Of a DNA stretch of 6,222 nt, positions 5,078 to 6,222 are shown piece after piece. The translations under genes and the position numbers were made by a program. The first letter of the stretch is position 1, and every line of letters begins with the position of its first letter. Below the pieces are notes generated by a model. It did not search any database. It was not told the DNA's origin and saw nothing but the letters and a program-made list of their open reading frames with translations. Source of the stretch: Treponema sp. (GTDB taxonomy: Bacteria > Spirochaetota > Spirochaetia > Treponematales > Breznakiellaceae). The stretch covers positions 1-6,222 of the forward strand of contig JAITEW010000337.1 of the NCBI GenBank assembly GCA_031281855.1, given 5' to 3'.

Positions 5078-6222
5078 TCTTGCCTCTCCCCACGACCAGG
5101 GCGCGTTACTGTTTGTGCCGAAAGCCCAGCGCAGCGTTCCTGTCCACCAGGATTGCATACGGGTAGCTTCAATCGCTACGCCAGCGCCGTCCGGGCCTGA
5201 ACTGTTGCTCAACGGTACATAGGCAGGGTCAAAACTCATTCCGCTGTTTGCGTAATTATTGCTTAATTGAACCGATGATGCAATATTGACGATCCTGCCC
5301 CTGGAAAAATCGCCGCTTCCGGTGGTAGTAATACCGCTATTCAAGGCGGCGCAATTGTTTATTGCCCCGGTAGTCGCAATCGCGGAATTAATCAGGCTCA
5401 GGACGCCGCCGGAATAGGCCCCGGCTCCCCGGCTTTCCGCGTGTATTCCGCCTGACGCAAAGCAGCGGTTTATAGTGATACTGCTGCCACTTGAGCTGTC
5501 TCCTGCGCTCCCAATTATACCGCCCGCATAAGCGCCGTTCCCCGCGATGGCGATGATGTCTCCGGTACTGTAGGAATCCTCAACAGTAAGGTTAAAAGCC
5601 TGACCCGCGATGCCGCCTGCCCAGCCGCTACCGCCTGAACCAATCAGGATTAACGCATGGGAAGCGACAGTCTGAATAGTCGAGTTGTAGGCCTGTCCCG
5701 CGACAGCCCCGGCGTATGTACCGTCTGAACCCAGGGCATATAGAACCCCGTCAATGACCATATTCCTGACCGTGGCCCCGTTCAGTACGCTGAAAAGTCC
5801 CAGCTTTCCACCGGTCAGCTCTTGGGCGCTTTCCGTATCGATGTTGAGGGTAACCGTTTTACCGCCGCCGTCAAAGCTGCCGGTAAAGGGACCCGCGCAG
5901 GGAACGGCGGCAGTCATATCGGCGCAGAGGAGGTAGTTTTTATCATATCCGTAATTTTCCGTTCCGATGGCGTGGAATTCGGTTTCCGTGGTGATTAGGT
6001 AAGGGTCCTCCTGGGTTCCCAAGCCTTCAAGCATCGTGGGGTATTTCGCCCAAAAAGCCTTTGCTGGGATAATACCAAAATTATAGGGGCCTTTACGTTC
6101 AACACGGAAGTTTTCAGAAAGACCGATACCGGCATCGCGGTAAAGCCATGTGTTTGCTGAACTAAACCGGTTCACGCGGATCTGATGGCCTCCCCCTTCC
6201 TGTTCTATGGCGATGTTGCCGC
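5057..6222 (-). CDS. GLUG-type repeat protein, C-terminal part (5' end outside window)
   Basis: The frame stays open to the right edge, giving 387 visible residues; the GTG at 6175 is internal, since 15 further codons precede it without a stop. Numbering that GTG as 1, GTQEDPYLITTETEFHAIG (53-71), NYLLCADM (80-87) and FTGSFDGGGKTVTL (97-110) match the module that commonly introduces GLUG repeats in surface proteins. About five or six degenerate repeats follow, predicted to stack as a beta-solenoid. The C-terminus is rich in Trp (SWW, RWAFG, PWSWG) and ends RPKLWFE, a recurring end in such proteins. The composition, rich in Gly, Ala, Ser and Thr with little Lys, suits an exported protein. No signal peptide is visible because the start is missing. 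Adhesion or another surface function is possible but not shown. Confidence 0.85.
   Translation of the reverse strand, partial: GNIAIEQEGGGHQIRVNRFSSANTWLYRDAGIGLSENFRVERKGPYNFGIIPAKAFWAKYPTMLEGLGTQEDPYLITTETEFHAIGTENYGYDKNYLLCADMTAAVPCAGPFTGSFDGGGKTVTLNIDTESAQELTGGKLGLFSVLNGATVRNMVIDGVLYALGSDGTYAGAVAGQAYNSTIQTVASHALILIGSGGSGWAGGIAGQAFNLTVEDSYSTGDIIAIAGNGAYAGGIIGSAGDSSSGSSITINRCFASGGIHAESRGAGAYSGGVLSLINSAIATTGAINNCAALNSGITTTGSGDFSRGRIVNIASSVQLSNNYANSGMSFDPAYVPLSNSSGPDGAGVAIEATRMQSWWTGTLRWAFGTNSNAPWSWGEARPKLWFE
5237..5800 (-). repeat. GLUG-like repeat region in the encoded protein
   Basis: With the GTG at 6175 as residue 1, repeats begin at about 126 (GLFSVLNGATVRNMVIDG), 152 (GTYAGAVAGQAYNSTIQ), 184 (GWAGGIAGQAFNLTVEDSYS), 214 (GAYAGGIIGSAG), 252 (GAYSGGVLS) and 288 (GDFSRGRIV). 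Spacing varies from about 26 to 38 residues. The shared pattern is G-(aromatic)-A/S-G-G-I/V, then a polar turn, then a strand with Asn/Asp and Cys or Tyr. The third unit, ending in SYSTGDI, is closest to the GLUG consensus and the last two are the most degenerate. Confidence 0.7.

Overview
The window joins a highly conserved housekeeping block to an accessory region. The plus strand, 1 to 2515, is the distal end of an alpha-type ribosomal protein operon: the tail of rpsK (S11), then rpsD (S4), rpoA (RNA polymerase alpha), rplQ (L17) and a small four-cysteine zinc-ribbon protein. The genes are packed tightly: gaps of 33 and 9 bases, an 11-base overlap, then a stop codon directly abutting the next start. 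They almost certainly share one transcript that begins upstream of the window.

The minus strand, 2506 to 6222, carries three genes reading towards the ribosomal block. From right to left these are the 3' part of a GLUG-type repeat protein that runs off the right edge, a CapA-family predicted lipoprotein with a metallophosphatase-like fold, and a 12-helix major facilitator superfamily transporter. The transporter and the zinc-ribbon gene converge and overlap by 10 bases, and that overlap is a perfect palindrome supplying both stop codons.

The organism is probably a spirochaete, most likely a Treponema-like species with moderate GC content, possibly one of the gut treponemes. This is inference, not proof. 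It rests on the Lys/Glu/Ala tail on L17, the small zinc-ribbon gene after rplQ, the GLUG-type protein with an aromatic-rich C-terminus, and a relaxed lipobox on the CapA-like protein. No 16S rRNA or other decisive marker is present.

The left genes act together in building ribosomes and RNA polymerase. The right genes look like cell-envelope functions (surface or exported protein, exported lipoprotein, membrane transporter), but nothing in the sequence ties them to one pathway. I see no tRNA, rRNA, CRISPR array, insertion sequence, integrase or defence cassette. No gene-free stretch exceeds 61 bases. I do not find a convincing new multi-gene system. The best leads are the zinc-ribbon protein and the way the convergent genes end.
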